From: Malurus cyaneus samueli
Taxonomy: Eukaryota > Chordata > Aves > Passeriformes > Maluridae
Direction of reading: 5' to 3'
Assembly: GCA_009741485.1 (NCBI GenBank)
Contig: CM019236.1
Location: 66,911,781 to 66,975,780 of the forward strand
Length of the DNA stretch: 64,000 nucleotides
Shown: positions 52,801 through 64,000 of the stretch, in pieces
How positions within the stretch are numbered: position 1 is the first letter of the stretch
Layout of the letters: each line of letters begins with the position of its first letter
Made by a program: the position numbers and the translations under genes
The notes under the pieces: generated by a model
Told to the model about the DNA's origin: nothing
The model's input: the letters and a program-made list of their open reading frames with translations, nothing else
The model's database searches: none

Positions 52801-55800
52801 TGACCTTCAACCTAAGTGAATATGCGGTCTCTCTACAGGGCATTTTTTAGCAAAGGTGACAAACTTGCAGTGGCAGAAACTGTGACTTTCTTGATTTCTA
52901 AAGCACCAGATACGTCTGCCAGTAAAATAAAGAAAAATAAAAAGAAGTGTTGGAAGATTCAAATTTTTTTTCTTGCTCTATTAGGAACCCAAAAGAAAAC
53001 TTGTTTTTCATAGTTACTAATTTTTTTTTGTGTCCAAATGGCTAGTAAGATCAGTTTACAAAGACTTTTGTCCTGCTTTTTTCTCCTTTTCTTTTGATCA
53101 TGAATTATTTCTAGCCTGTATTTTGTTTATTCTTTCAGAAAAGTGAAAGGCAAGGCTAAGCTAAGGCTTAGCTAAGACATCATCCTTAAAACTATAACCC
53201 TCTCTGTTTAAGTTCTGGGATATATTTTTACTTTTTCAAATTTGACAATCATCATATTTTGTCACTGCCTGAAACAGACATAGTGCAAACATGCTGATCC
53301 CTATCACTGCTGCTCCTTCGTTTCTGAACAGGTCTTTGCATATCCTATCAATGAGCTGATCAAACTGGTGACACTGGGACTTCGTGCCTTTTGACAGCTG
53401 AAACTGCTGTGCTTTTCTCAGGCTAATTATTGTTTTCAAGGGGCAGTCACTATCAGATTCTACAAGCTTCTTTTTCCACCCCCACATCAAGCTAGAAAAT
53501 GCTTAAAAGGTTTGCTTCTCCCTCCCTCCCTCCACCTACTAAGATTACTTTGAGAATAAAAGAAATGGTAGTTAGTATGAAATGTTGAGGGTTTGCTTCA
53601 TATTTAAATTATTGTACAGGAACTAAAAAGAGCCTCACTACTTCTGAATCATTCTATAGAGATTTTATAATTTTAAACAAAATACTGTCTTGAGTGCGCT
53701 TTTTTGGGTCTCTGCTACTGTAATCTCCAGCCTACCTTTAATCGAACTATTTTAAAAAGCGCCTTGCCTCACACCCCCTTAAAATCTTTGCAGGAAATAT
53801 GCTTTGCCTTTCCTGAGTCCTTAAAGAAGTCACAACAGTTACAGATTTTGTGCATATGTTCATCAAGGGTCAAATAAAGAAGCCTTTACCTGCAAAGAAT
53901 CTCTTGTTATTTGGTAGCTCTCCTGGAATTCTGTGGTAGCTCCATCTTCCTGTTAATTACCTGCAGAAACACTAAGGCAGTTTTCTATACCTTTTGTTTT
54001 CAGTGTTTGGGATGGCAAGAAGTTTAGGGATGGAAAAGTGAATTGTGACAATTCGATCTGTATCATTATACCACATTTCCCTTTCTAATAGCCATACTAC
54101 AAGATGGGTTAATTTGTACTAGTGTTGTGAAAAATATTTAAAATACAATTAAAATTGTTGCAAAAATTAACTTGATTTTTGTTTTGCAGTTTATGTTTTC
54201 TTATGGAGATGCTGTTAGTTACACAATTTACTGTGTAAAGATTGCAGCTTTGTGTTATATCTGTGACCTGCCAATGGATTCTAAAGCCAATGTTCAAGCT
54301 GAAGAAATTAAAATCTAAAACAAGAACTTTGTCCAGAGCTACTCAACACATCAAAGCTAGCTCTTCTGCAGCTACATGCTTTAGTTTTGGACACTTAATA
54401 AGTTACTGCTAAGCAATTGCTTTGTAAAATGGCAGAAATGGTGAGTTAAATTATTACAAAGTGTTATGAACTATAGGGTTGCATTTACTGCATGGTGAGA
54501 GAATGAAATTCTCACAGATTTGAGTAGATACAGACAGGGAGGATCTATATTTTAATCTAATATTTATTTACAGATTTTAGAATATAAACTGGGAGACTTA
54601 TCACATTTTCCTAAGGCTAGAGATAGTAAAACTAACAAATTAATGAAAAGAACAACTGTTCTTTATTGAAAGACATCGCTTATCACGCTGCTTTATAGGG
54701 GGGAAAAAAAGACAGTCAGAAAAGAGGAAGAATACAGACTCTAGGAGCATAATCTGCTGTGATTCACTGACTGTACAACCTGGAGTTTCATTTAATGGAC
54801 TTGGGGAAAGCATTGTGTAGTATTATCACTTTCATTCTGCAAAATCAGTGTTTGTCCATTAAGGAAATAGCACGTACTCCACTTACAGGATTTAAGAAGG
54901 GTGCAACCCTGTTTTGTAGAATGGTTAGTGGACATGCAAAATGAGGGGACTAGCAAAAATTAGTATAGTTACAGCTTTTCTTTCCTCAAAAAGCAGGAAA
55001 AAAAGGGCAATTTTGAAAGTGGCATGTAAGTTAAAGCTGCCACTGGCCAGCTTTAAATTATGTGATTCTCACTTAGGCGAGAAATTGCTAGAGGAATTCC
55101 TTGGCTCTCATTAACATGGAATAATCCCTCTAGACTTCACACACAGCAGACATACACAGACACATACACATTCCTACTGTCAGTTGCACATTTCCTAATG
55201 CAAAACAATACACAGGCTACAACAGTTCTTCAAGCAAAATATTTTAAGCTTCCAATATCTTTTCAGGCTGTACTCTCTTTTTTGGGGGGTAACAATGTTG
55301 TTAAAACTTGTTTGGAATAATGAAGAGTGATTATCTTCAGTGCAGCAGCTTGAATGCTGTTCATTTTTCCCATTTACTAGGCATAATGAGCCAACTTCGG
55401 AAGCTACACTGAGCTTTTGGTTCTGCAGAAACCTTATGATCTGTCATAAAGGTGAGGAAGTGGAAAAACTGTGAGAAGGGGGACAAACTCTAGAGGGCCA
55501 TATAGGAATTTGGGGCTCAGGCTTCCTTATAAAATCTAAAACTCCACCTGAAAACAGTCCTAGCCAGTTACAGCACCTTCCTGTTCACAAGCCCTGACCA
55601 TGAGAGTGCAATGAAAACTGAACAGCTTAAATTACAGCCACCAAAATCAGGCTAGTGAATGCCATTTTCATGCGAACTACGACAATTATAATTTGCAAAA
55701 CTCTCAAGATATTGGTATGTGTTTGGCTGTCCCCAGGCATTTGGGATCTTCTGTGAAGGAGATCTATTTGCACTAAGCATGTGGTTCAGAGCTAGTAGAA

Positions 55801-58800
55801 TTTGAGCTTGAATCTTGCTCAAGGCAAAGCAAGGGATTTTTTCCCCCCTTAATAAATTAGTTGCTCCTTTTCTCTCTGATTTTTTTCCTAGCTTGCTAAG
55901 CCAGCCTTTTCATCCTTTCCCAATTTCTTTTCAGGCATATGATCTTTTGCACAGGAAGGTATGAGAAAGCTGAGGCCATTGTGTTAAAAACCCAAAAACT
56001 CTTCAACTTTGAACAAAGATGGTAGGAGAGGATGGAGCCACATTGTCAGATATTGGCTGATAAGCGCAAATAGCCAGATTTTCACTCCTCCAAACACTCC
56101 ATTGATGTCAGCCAAAGGAATTCTGTACTCCCACTTGGAGGCATTGTACACAGACTAATTGCCATAGTGTGGACTTTACCAGGGACAGCACAATAAGGAC
56201 AAAATAATATAAATTCGGATTCATTTGCATTAGCTTCCCTGACTATAAATTCTGAGGGATTTTTGGCCTTAGCTTTTTCTCATTTTGGGACCAACTTCCA
56301 GCTGGATAAATACTGGTGGATGAAAGCTCTGTAGCCTCAGGTGAGCTGCTGCTGCTGCACATGCCATTTATGGAGATGATGAAGAAGAATGGAAGGACCT
56401 GGAACAGGATTAGATGGCACGGAAGGTCCCTCCACTTGCTGGTTTGTGAGACTCTACAAGACAGCTGCCTTTCTTTCTTTCCAGCTTTGTGGTTCACCAA
56501 CATACTTTCCATTACATGTGAGCATTTTCTATAGAAAGTGGGTCAGGCAAGATGAACATTGCATTTTTTAGGGGATTCATTAAAAGTGTTCTTGCTGAAC
56601 ATTAAGAGCAAATCAAATTTTAAGCATGTGGTGATTATGATCCTAATCTCTCCTTGCAGCATGGACTTTGGGAAGCCAAAGTAGTGACGGTGACCACATA
56701 AAACCAGAACTGAGCCTGACATGTGCCAAATATCCACATCACCCAAGGAGTCCAAGCTTCCCAGCTGGCAAGTAGCTGAAATTTACAAAGCTGAAATATA
56801 CTTTGTGTGTGAGTGCTGACCTCTATCCTGTGGGTTGTGGGTAGTGCTCTCCCAGTGTGATACCCACATGCCAATATGTGAAGGCACTCTGCTTGGTGGG
56901 TATGTTTTCTTTTCTTGTTGCGGTCTTACTCCTACATGAAAAGTCATTTTCTGTCTTATACCTCAAAACCCTTTTGATGAGATTGTGAAGAGCCAATTCT
57001 GAATGATTTTTTATGTATTTTTTTTTTTTGCATGAAGATGTCATTGCTTTGACTCCTGTTTACTTGCCAGACAGAGAAAACAAAATTAATATAGTTATAA
57101 ATAAGAGCTTAAGTCACATAAGTTTGCTATGCTATTGTTTTAATGAAAAAAAAAAATTGATTATATGGTCTATCACGAGGTCTATATGGTCACATATCTT
57201 GCAATAATATGTTAATATATAGTTAAATCCACTGCAACTATATTTCATTACTTCTTGGCATTTGTTACAATCACTGATAGGTTTTTTTTTTTTTCAGTGA
57301 GTTTTAAATTAGCCTTAAAAATTTCAGTGCTACAGACTAGGAAGTTCAGCCAAGAGAGAGAACATAAAGCGATATTTTTAAGAAATATGCAACATTTGGA
57401 GTATTTCTCTGTAATTGTATACAGTTACTAAAAACCTGCTTTGAAGAACCTTTTTGGCACAATTCAATCTGAATGTTTTCTTGAATTCATCCTCGGCTAC
57501 TTAACATATTTTTAAAAAAACTTATTTTCATAAGCCACAGCATTTTTCCTGTGCAATTGTTTGTTAGGTGACTGGCAGACATATATCTGATTTACAGCCT
57601 TGTGCCTCATGCAAGACTGGAAGGACAGTGTGTCACTGAAACAGAAAACCCACAATGTATTGGTACCATCCTCTCTGCATTGCTCCCTCTGCATCTTTTG
57701 ACTGTAAAAAAAAATGATTCCCTTTAGTGTTCATACTTCATGACAATTCAAAGGTCAGGCTCAGCTGACAAGCTCAGACAGCTTGGTCACCTGTTGCCTG
57801 CTAATATGATATTTTCTCTCTTGAAATGATGTCTCCCCACCAGCATCCTCTTTTCTGGGGTAATGGAATGTGATGTACTGAGCTAAGTACAAAAATATCC
57901 AAGCTCCAAAATATGTCAGTCATATAGTCTTAAAAATGTTGGAGTTGATTTAGAAATGTAAGTGCAATGCTAAAGAAGAAGATGAAGCAAGGCAGTATCT
58001 GAGTGCAATTGTTTTTTACAGAGAAAATTTTCAAACTGGAATTTGTTATTTAAAATGCCCTTTTTTTAATCTTTAGCATTTTCTCTAATTGTGGTGTAAT
58101 GACAAGTATGGAGACACAGCCAGTAAATGAAAATGGTGAATTTGTGGAGCACATATACAACATATGTATTTCATACTGTTGATTTGCTTAAAAAAAATGT
58201 GATTTGACAGAGAATTTACATGATTTACAGAGATTTTGATAAATAAAACTCTTGTGATTCTGTCAAAAGAAAATAATTTTTTATCTGCAGTTGTCGGTTA
58301 AATCTATAGCTTCTGGTTTTGCCATATTTCATGAAATCAGCCTCTTAAAATTTGTGTCACGAAGAAGAGATTCACAATATATTTAGTGCAAGAGTTAGCA
58401 GAAGCTAGTGTGCTATGTCAGAAAACGAATCTCTTCATATTTGTGTGTGAAGTGATTATGGTGAGAGGGAATATGTTCAGACCCAGATGCAGAAAGCGGA
58501 AACATCAAATTAAAAGAGAGCTTTATTTCTCTAAAGAATTATTATGAAAATATTTGAGAGAGGCCACTTCACAGCCAAAACATATGTTTAGCCTCAATAA
58601 ATACTAGCTTTCAAGCTTATTAAGATCCACTTTTAAGTCTACATTTCTGATTACAGTAGTAATTTGTTCTGGTGTTGATCTCAAGGACTGTGGACTAGCT
58701 TTCACAAACAGCTCCCAAACAAGCACTGGGGTCCTCTTTGTATCCCTGAAATATGTTGTTGATTTTTTTGAGGTATTTTTAACAATGTCTAGAACTTTAT

Positions 58801-59674
58801 TATGGTGTGTATGTATATAAATACTAAACAAACAACAACAACAAAAAAAAGCCTGATAAAGATAATTATTTTATTTTTAATATCTTTTATGAGAAAATAA
58901 ATGGTTTTTCAAATTAGAAAGAAACCTTATTTTTCTTTATCAGGACATAATTTCCTTACTATTATAGATTGGAAATTCTAATTTCTAATGTAATTGTGAA
59001 TTGAGCCCTTAGTTTGGTAATTACTAAGAAATAATTGCAATTCAATGACAAATAAGTAATATCAAATACAGAGGAAAGAACATATAGCTTGCGCACAAAA
59101 CAGCATCAAGATGCAGCTACAAAAAAAGTATTGATGTAGAGCAATCAATGCTGCAGACGATATCTTTTAAATCTGTCATGCTGCCTTTTGCCCTTTATAT
59201 TAAGTCAAAGAGAAGGGACTATAATGAATGTGTCTTTATTCTCCTTGGCACTAGTTCTGTATAAAACCTGGCAATATAACATTCAACATGATTTGTTCTG
59301 GTTTGTAGCTCCAGTTTATCTTTTCCCATGTACACACAAAAACAGTTTTTATTATATGAAAAAGTCCAAAACCAGTATAAATTGAGACTAATTCCAAAGT
59401 TTTACTACAAGATGACAGGTTCAAAAATACAAGGTTATCCTTTATTTTTAGCAGTACATTATTTTTTTCATATTTAATCCTTCTTCTCCCGTTTACAATA
59501 TAGTTTAATAGTGTGGAAATGCTTAACATTGTGAATGCAAGGCTGGTCAGTTTATATTTAGCATCTTAGCAGGCTTCCTGCATCAAAAATAACATGTTTG
59601 AAAGCAATCTCTAGGTATTAGAGCATAACATGAAGTGTACTTTGCAAAACTTTGAGATTTCCTCTGACTTCATA

Positions 59675-59688
59675 TCAGAAGGGGGCAC
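59675..59688 (+). promoter_or_regulatory. CTCF-like binding motif
   Basis: tcagaagggggcac agrees with the CTCF core CCASYAGRKGGCRS at 12 of 14 positions, with mismatches at the first and fifth. Confidence 0.3.
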
Positions 59689-61125
59689 TAGTGATCCATT
59701 GTAAATAGACAGAGCGACAGTGCTTTTGTTGTGCCATACTTAATAATAGTGATAATACAATATGCCCATTTAATACAGAGGGCATTTGTGTGCAAATCAA
59801 GATTCTAAATATATAATGATAATCCAAAAAGTTAAAATAACTAATAGATTGTATGTAAATATTATCTGTTGTCTTTCATTGCCTTTTTATATTATTATTG
59901 GTACCTAATTCTTTCAGTTCCCTTACTACCTGTAAAGATGAACTACTGTTGATTATTTAATATCTGATTCTAATGATTATTAATCTTAAGGAGTGAACTT
60001 GAATTGTAAAGGATCTTGGTAATGTCAATTAATATATTTGTGGAAATGTCAGAAAACTGAATCCCACTGTTTCTTAAGACATATGTGTTTGGAGAGTTAA
60101 AGTATCTTATAGTTATTACAACAAAGAAAATGTGTTACATAATGATATAATAACATGTGTTTTTTTCATATCAGATTAAATGGATGAAAAAAATCATCTT
60201 TATCATGATGTCGAGTTACATTTTCTCATTGGCTTATCTGATACCGTATGTTTTAGCAGATTTCTTAGAATTGGTTTGGCCTATAAACACAAGATGAGGT
60301 GGCTTTGACATTTCATGGAATCAACTTTGATATATGAGCCCTGTGAGCAAGAAAAAGCAATGAACAATAATGCCATTTCTATTCTTTTTCCTGATTTTGT
60401 TGCTGTTAACTGCAAGGATAACTGCTGGAAAAGTACATAAAACTGGCAAAAAAAACACTAGCTGGTAACAGCAGGAGAAATAGTTCAATTTTTGGTTTGG
60501 AAGTTGCTCAGTGATGCTGTATTATAATAAAATATTTACTTGTTAAACATGTAGATGGAAGTATTTGTTAAACAGTACGTATCCAGACATGATTAGATGC
60601 TTTTTTTTAATTTTCCACTATTATTTTTCATATATAGAAATTCAGGTCAATGAGAAGCTGAATTTAGCACTGAATAAACTGAGTCAAGCTCGACACATAA
60701 ATGCAGTGGTATATGACATTAAAATAGGTGCAAATATGAACTTTCCCAAATCGAAGACTTCATTTAAGGCCAAAACAATTTTCATTACATTTTTTTACAA
60801 GTTATCAGCCTATTGTTCATTTCAAAATGCAATTAAATCCTAAAATATCAGCAAGAAGAAATGTTCCTTTGTACTTTAAAGACAACTTCAAGTTATACAT
60901 TAGCAAATACAGGCAAGTTTTTTATGTGGGCTTATAACTGGACCAGGTATCTGTCAAACAAAAGTGCATTTTTTTCATTCAGGAAATTCTAGTCATTCCA
61001 GATCAGCTATTTAATCCAAGCAAGCACATACCTGACCTCACACCCTTGAATCTTAGGTTCTTTCATTTCAATTTTCCCAACACCAGCAGTCCTTTCCAGG
61101 TAATTACCTGCTTAAAAACATACTT

Positions 61126-61175
61126 TTTGGTTGGTGGTGGTTGGTTGGTTGGGTGGTTTGTTGCTTGCTTGTTCT
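61126..61175. repeat. TTGG/TGG simple repeat
   Basis: An imperfect (TTGG)n run: ggttggtggtggttggttgg and variants, then ttgcttgcttg. Confidence 0.8.
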
Positions 61176-62154
61176 TTTTTTTTCTTAACAGGAAACTGTC
61201 ATCAAATTCCATCAAGTCAAATTCCATCTAGTCTTCTGGTTCCATTTTTCTGTGGAACAGACGTAAGTTTCCTCAGGCCATTGAATTTTGGGAGTAGGAA
61301 AGTGATCACAATCAGAAAAAGAGAAAACTTTCAAGTTTGTAAAAGTGCAAGACTGCTCATGGCAGTGAAATGTTTATGACTAGACAAATTCTCCAAGAAG
61401 TAAAAGATTAGAGCAAGCACAAGAACTATAGAGATGAAAAAATCATCAACGAGCAATGGAGTTATGAGCTGTCTGTGTGATAAAAAGTTAAAACTACTCT
61501 ATACCTTTATTTTACTCTGTTAAGCAAGACAATAAAATACTATAATACATGAAAATAACGTAAACCATTTTGTGATTAATGAATGCCACTGCATAAAAGG
61601 AGAGAATAATATTTTTTGTGTTTACAACTGAGACTCCTAAAAGTATTGACAGATCATCGTCTCCTGCATATTTAGCATAAAATTGAAGGATGGGTTAGGA
61701 AGGCAAACTGTATTTATCTTTCCCTGAGAAGATGATATTGGATTTCCCTGAGAAGATTAAAATTTGAATTTTCTCCTTAGGGGTTGGTCAATATAAATAC
61801 AAAAATTAGAAGATCTCTGTACTTCTGGTTCAGCCTGCTGAAAATGTAAGGATACTTGACCACTTGATCTCCTCAGGCACTTATTCTATACACTGAAATT
61901 ATCTTCTTGCTCCAATACTCTGTTTGAGTCAATTTAAACTTGTGTGTCTTTTTTAGTTGTTGCTTATTTACCTTTGGAAAGGAAGTGGGAAGATACAACT
62001 ACAATAATTTTTCTCATCTTGTTAGTGCTGCACTGAATCAGGCAGTTCCTTTAACGGTGCAGTAAAGCGTGAGTGCACTGCATCTGTGAGACTGGCAAGC
62101 TACAAGCAGTCAGTTACTCTGCCTGCTCAAGTGCCCGTAGGGTATCCCAGGATA

Positions 62155-63221
62155 TGGGTCAGGGTGGAGGAGGTCCTCTGGTCCAGCCGCCCTGCTCAAG
62201 CAGGGTCATCCCAGAGTGCAGGATGCAGGATGGTTCTTGAATATCTCCAGTGAGGGAGACACAATGCCCTCTCTGGAAATTCTTTTCTAGTACATGTCCA
62301 CTTGCACAGAAATTAAATTCTTCCTCTTATTCACGTAGAACTTCCTCTGTGCCAAGTTCTGCCCATTATCTCGTGTCCTAGTGGCTGGCACCACTGAGAA
62401 GAGCCTGCCTCCATCTTCTTGGCACCATCCTTTTCAATTTTTTTACACATTAATAAGCTCCCCTCTCAATCATCTCTCTCAAGGCTGAACAAGTCCAGCT
62501 GCCTCAGCCTTTCCTTGTAAAACAGATGCTTCAGTCCCCAGTCATCCTCAGAGCCCTCCCCTAGACCTGCTCCAGGAGCTCCACATCTCTCTGGTACTGA
62601 GGAGTCCAGAACTGACACAGACTCCAGGTGTGGCCTACAGGCTAAATGAGGGCCGGATCACCTCCTTAGAGCTGCTGGCAATGCTCCTTCTCATATATGC
62701 CAGAATTCTGCTGGCCTTCTCGGCCACAAGGGCACGCTGCTGGCTTACAGACAGTTTGTTGTTCCCAGGATCCCCAAGTCCTTCTTCACAGAGGCTGCTT
62801 CCCACCAAACTGGCCTACAGCCTGTGCATGGTGCTCTGGTGAGTGTATTCCTCCTGAGGCACAGGATCCAGCATTTACCCATTTTGAATTTCAGAATACT
62901 CTTCTCTGCACTCTCCAACTTCTGAAGGGCTGCACAACTCTCTGAGGCATCAGCACCTCTTCCAGTTTATTGTCATCAGCAAACTTGCTGAGGAAGCATC
63001 TGCTGCTTCATCCGAGGCATTGACGAACGAGTCAAAGTGCACAGAGCCAATACAGAAGCCCTGGGACACTCCACTGGTGACAGCCTCCAAACAGACTGTG
63101 TTCCACTGACCACAGCCTTCTGGAATCTGCTATTCAGCTGGCTCTCAGTCCTCAGTGCTACTGTCCATTCATCCACCCCACACTTCCTGAATTTGCCTAT
63201 GAGGATGTTAAGCAACACAGT
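62155..63221 (-). mobile_element. CR1 LINE fragment, antisense
   Basis: Read on the plus strand this is the reverse complement of CR1 from near its 3' end up into ORF2. Blocks seen in order are ctggtccagccgccctgctc, ttcttgaatatctccagtga, gaacttcctctgtgccaagt, aggctgaacaagtccagctg, acacagactccaggtgtggc, cttctcggccacaagggcac, ttgtcatcagcaaacttgct and cacttcctgaatttgcctat. The reverse transcriptase frame is interrupted by stops and indels, so the copy is dead. Plus-strand frames at 62630-62945 and 63037-63369 are shadows. At the right it is cut off abruptly by the LTR at 63222, where CR1 would normally continue. Confidence 0.88.
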
Positions 63222-63303
63222 TGTCACAATCCGCTCAATCCAAGCAGAAGTCGTGATGTTTCATCAACCGAATCTCAGAGTGCAAAAGAACAGGGAACAA
63301 GTA

Positions 63304-63330
63304 TTTATTCAAAATCAAAGCACTTTTATT
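63304..63330 (-). terminator. Poly(A) signals of the LTR
   Basis: Two aataaa hexamers on the minus strand (63330-63325 and 63309-63304), placed 80-110 bp before the presumed LTR 3' end. Confidence 0.5.
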
Positions 63331-63525
63331 GAGTGCCAACAATATGACTTACGCAATAGAAGAGGGTGAGAGGGAGAAAAGGGAGAAAGTGAGAGAGAGA
63401 GAGAGGGAGAGAGTGGGGTTATAGCTACCAATGGCTCAGACTACCTTGAGGTCCGGACGCCATGGATTCATTTAAGACCATTGGGGAGTCTCATACAGCG
63501 GGGGAGACTCTCATACAGAGAGTCT

Positions 63526-63533
63526 CTTTATAG
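63526..63533 (-). promoter_or_regulatory. TATA box of the LTR
   Basis: ctataaag on the minus strand, about 200 bp upstream of the two poly(A) signals, which suits a retroviral U3/R layout. Confidence 0.5.
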
Positions 63534-64000
63534 TCTTTTAGAAGGCGTAGGTGGCAGCTGACCAAGGGTTTGAACCGGGGGAAAACCAGCCAAGAGGTGG
63601 GGAAAGAACGTCCATTGTTTTGTAAGGTGTACAGCACAAAGCATGCGGTTCTCCTCTGCCATCGCAGCAAGAACAGTGCAGTCATCCATGGTTTACACCT
63701 TGTTCTCAGCAGTCTGGGACTGGCATCGGCAGACATCCCACCTCGATCTGGCCTGGACTTCTTTGAGCTAAAGTCCCCCTTCCCCCTTGGGGTTTTTGGA
63801 TGTTCGTCTCTGTCCATCTCAAGGATCGTGAGACAGATGAGGACTTCTGCACCATCTCTTACAACAGTGCGAAAGCCTTTCTTCATGTGCTTATCTTCAT
63901 TGACTTATTTTTTTTCTTATAATTTTAAGGACTGACGTGACTGACTAAGTATTGACATTGACACACTATACATATATTTCATATTTCAATGTGGGATAAC

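Larger units (their letters stand above)
48909..62154. other. Non-coding stretch, no gene recognised
   Basis: This is AT-rich single-copy DNA with short chance frames. The frames at 52464-52788, 53236-53490 and 56243-56571 have no recognisable domains and overlap frames on the other strand. Two regulatory candidates are listed separately (49640-49850, 59675-59688). Confidence 0.45.
63222..64000 (-). mobile_element. Endogenous retrovirus LTR, antisense, running off the window
   Basis: Starting with TG at 63222 (tgtcacaatccgctc), the sequence is unlike the CR1 it interrupts. On the minus strand it has LTR signals in the expected order: a TATA box ctataaag at 63533-63526, poly(A) signals aataaa at 63330-63325 and 63309-63304, and a short U5 ending in CA at 63222. 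A GA-rich tract (63366-63416) and a direct repeat of gtctcatacag (about 63488-63515) lie inside. The outer U3 end is not seen, so whether it is solitary or part of a longer provirus is open. No retroviral protein frame is seen. Confidence 0.6.

Noticed and set aside
62630..63369. Frames of 70-110 codons
   Set aside because: They lie antisense to a degenerate CR1 and cross its junction with the LTR.
63491..63935. Frames of 121 and 131 codons on both strands in the LTR
   Set aside because: They overlap on opposite strands in a sequence with LTR signals and have no retroviral protein motifs.
1..64000. CRISPR arrays, bacterial operons, tRNA or rRNA genes
   Set aside because: None was seen. The composition, repeats and lack of dense coding all indicate vertebrate nuclear DNA.

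Overview
The window looks like nuclear DNA from a bird. It is AT-rich, mostly non-coding, CpG-poor, and carries several pieces of CR1, the dominant avian LINE: degenerate reverse-transcriptase sequence at about 25700-25900, CR1 tails at about 26480-26662 and 7400-7630, and a long antisense CR1 at about 62155-63221. The end of the window carries what looks like an avian endogenous-retrovirus LTR. No complete protein-coding gene can be supported. Almost every long open frame is short, lies in a repeat, or is a by-product of low-complexity sequence. The species cannot be named from the sequence.

Left part (1-26.6 kb): two giant inverted repeats follow one another. Palindrome 1 has arms 1-7775 and 8012-about 15650 and probably continues left of the window. 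Palindrome 2 has arms 18897-22573 and 22839-about 26532. They are separated by about 3.2 kb of single-copy sequence (15650-18871) and a 25-N gap (18872-18896) that abuts palindrome 2. The spacers of both palindromes are the same roughly 235-240 bp sequence in the same orientation, although the arms are unrelated. The arms differ mainly by one-base insertions and deletions, and the right arm of palindrome 1 breaks frames that are intact in the left arm. Together with the gap this makes a long-read or gap-filling artefact the leading explanation. The shared spacer is not explained by a simple missed adapter, so a real inverted duplication around a common element remains open.

Middle (26.7-46.8 kb): intergenic or intronic, AT-rich DNA with no recognisable gene. 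It has simple repeats, a possible old CR1 scrap near 36.0 kb, and several stretches that look like conserved non-coding enhancers (best at 31830-32250).

46.8-48.9 kb is unusual. A nearly 1-kb GC-rich pyrimidine minisatellite (CCTTCC units joined by CGCG/GCGC) is followed by a CpG-containing island with a strong minus-strand splice donor, a possible untranslated first exon. A 0.46-kb CT tract follows, which starts with a few more of the same CGC-type units.

Right part (48.9-64 kb): more AT-rich non-coding DNA with a CTCF-like site near 59.68 kb, then the antisense CR1 fragment apparently cut by a minus-strand LTR that starts with TG at 63222 and carries a TATA box and two poly(A) signals in the right order. 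If the first-exon reading is right, the window is the 5' region or a large intron of a long, regulation-rich gene transcribed on the minus strand. That is inference.
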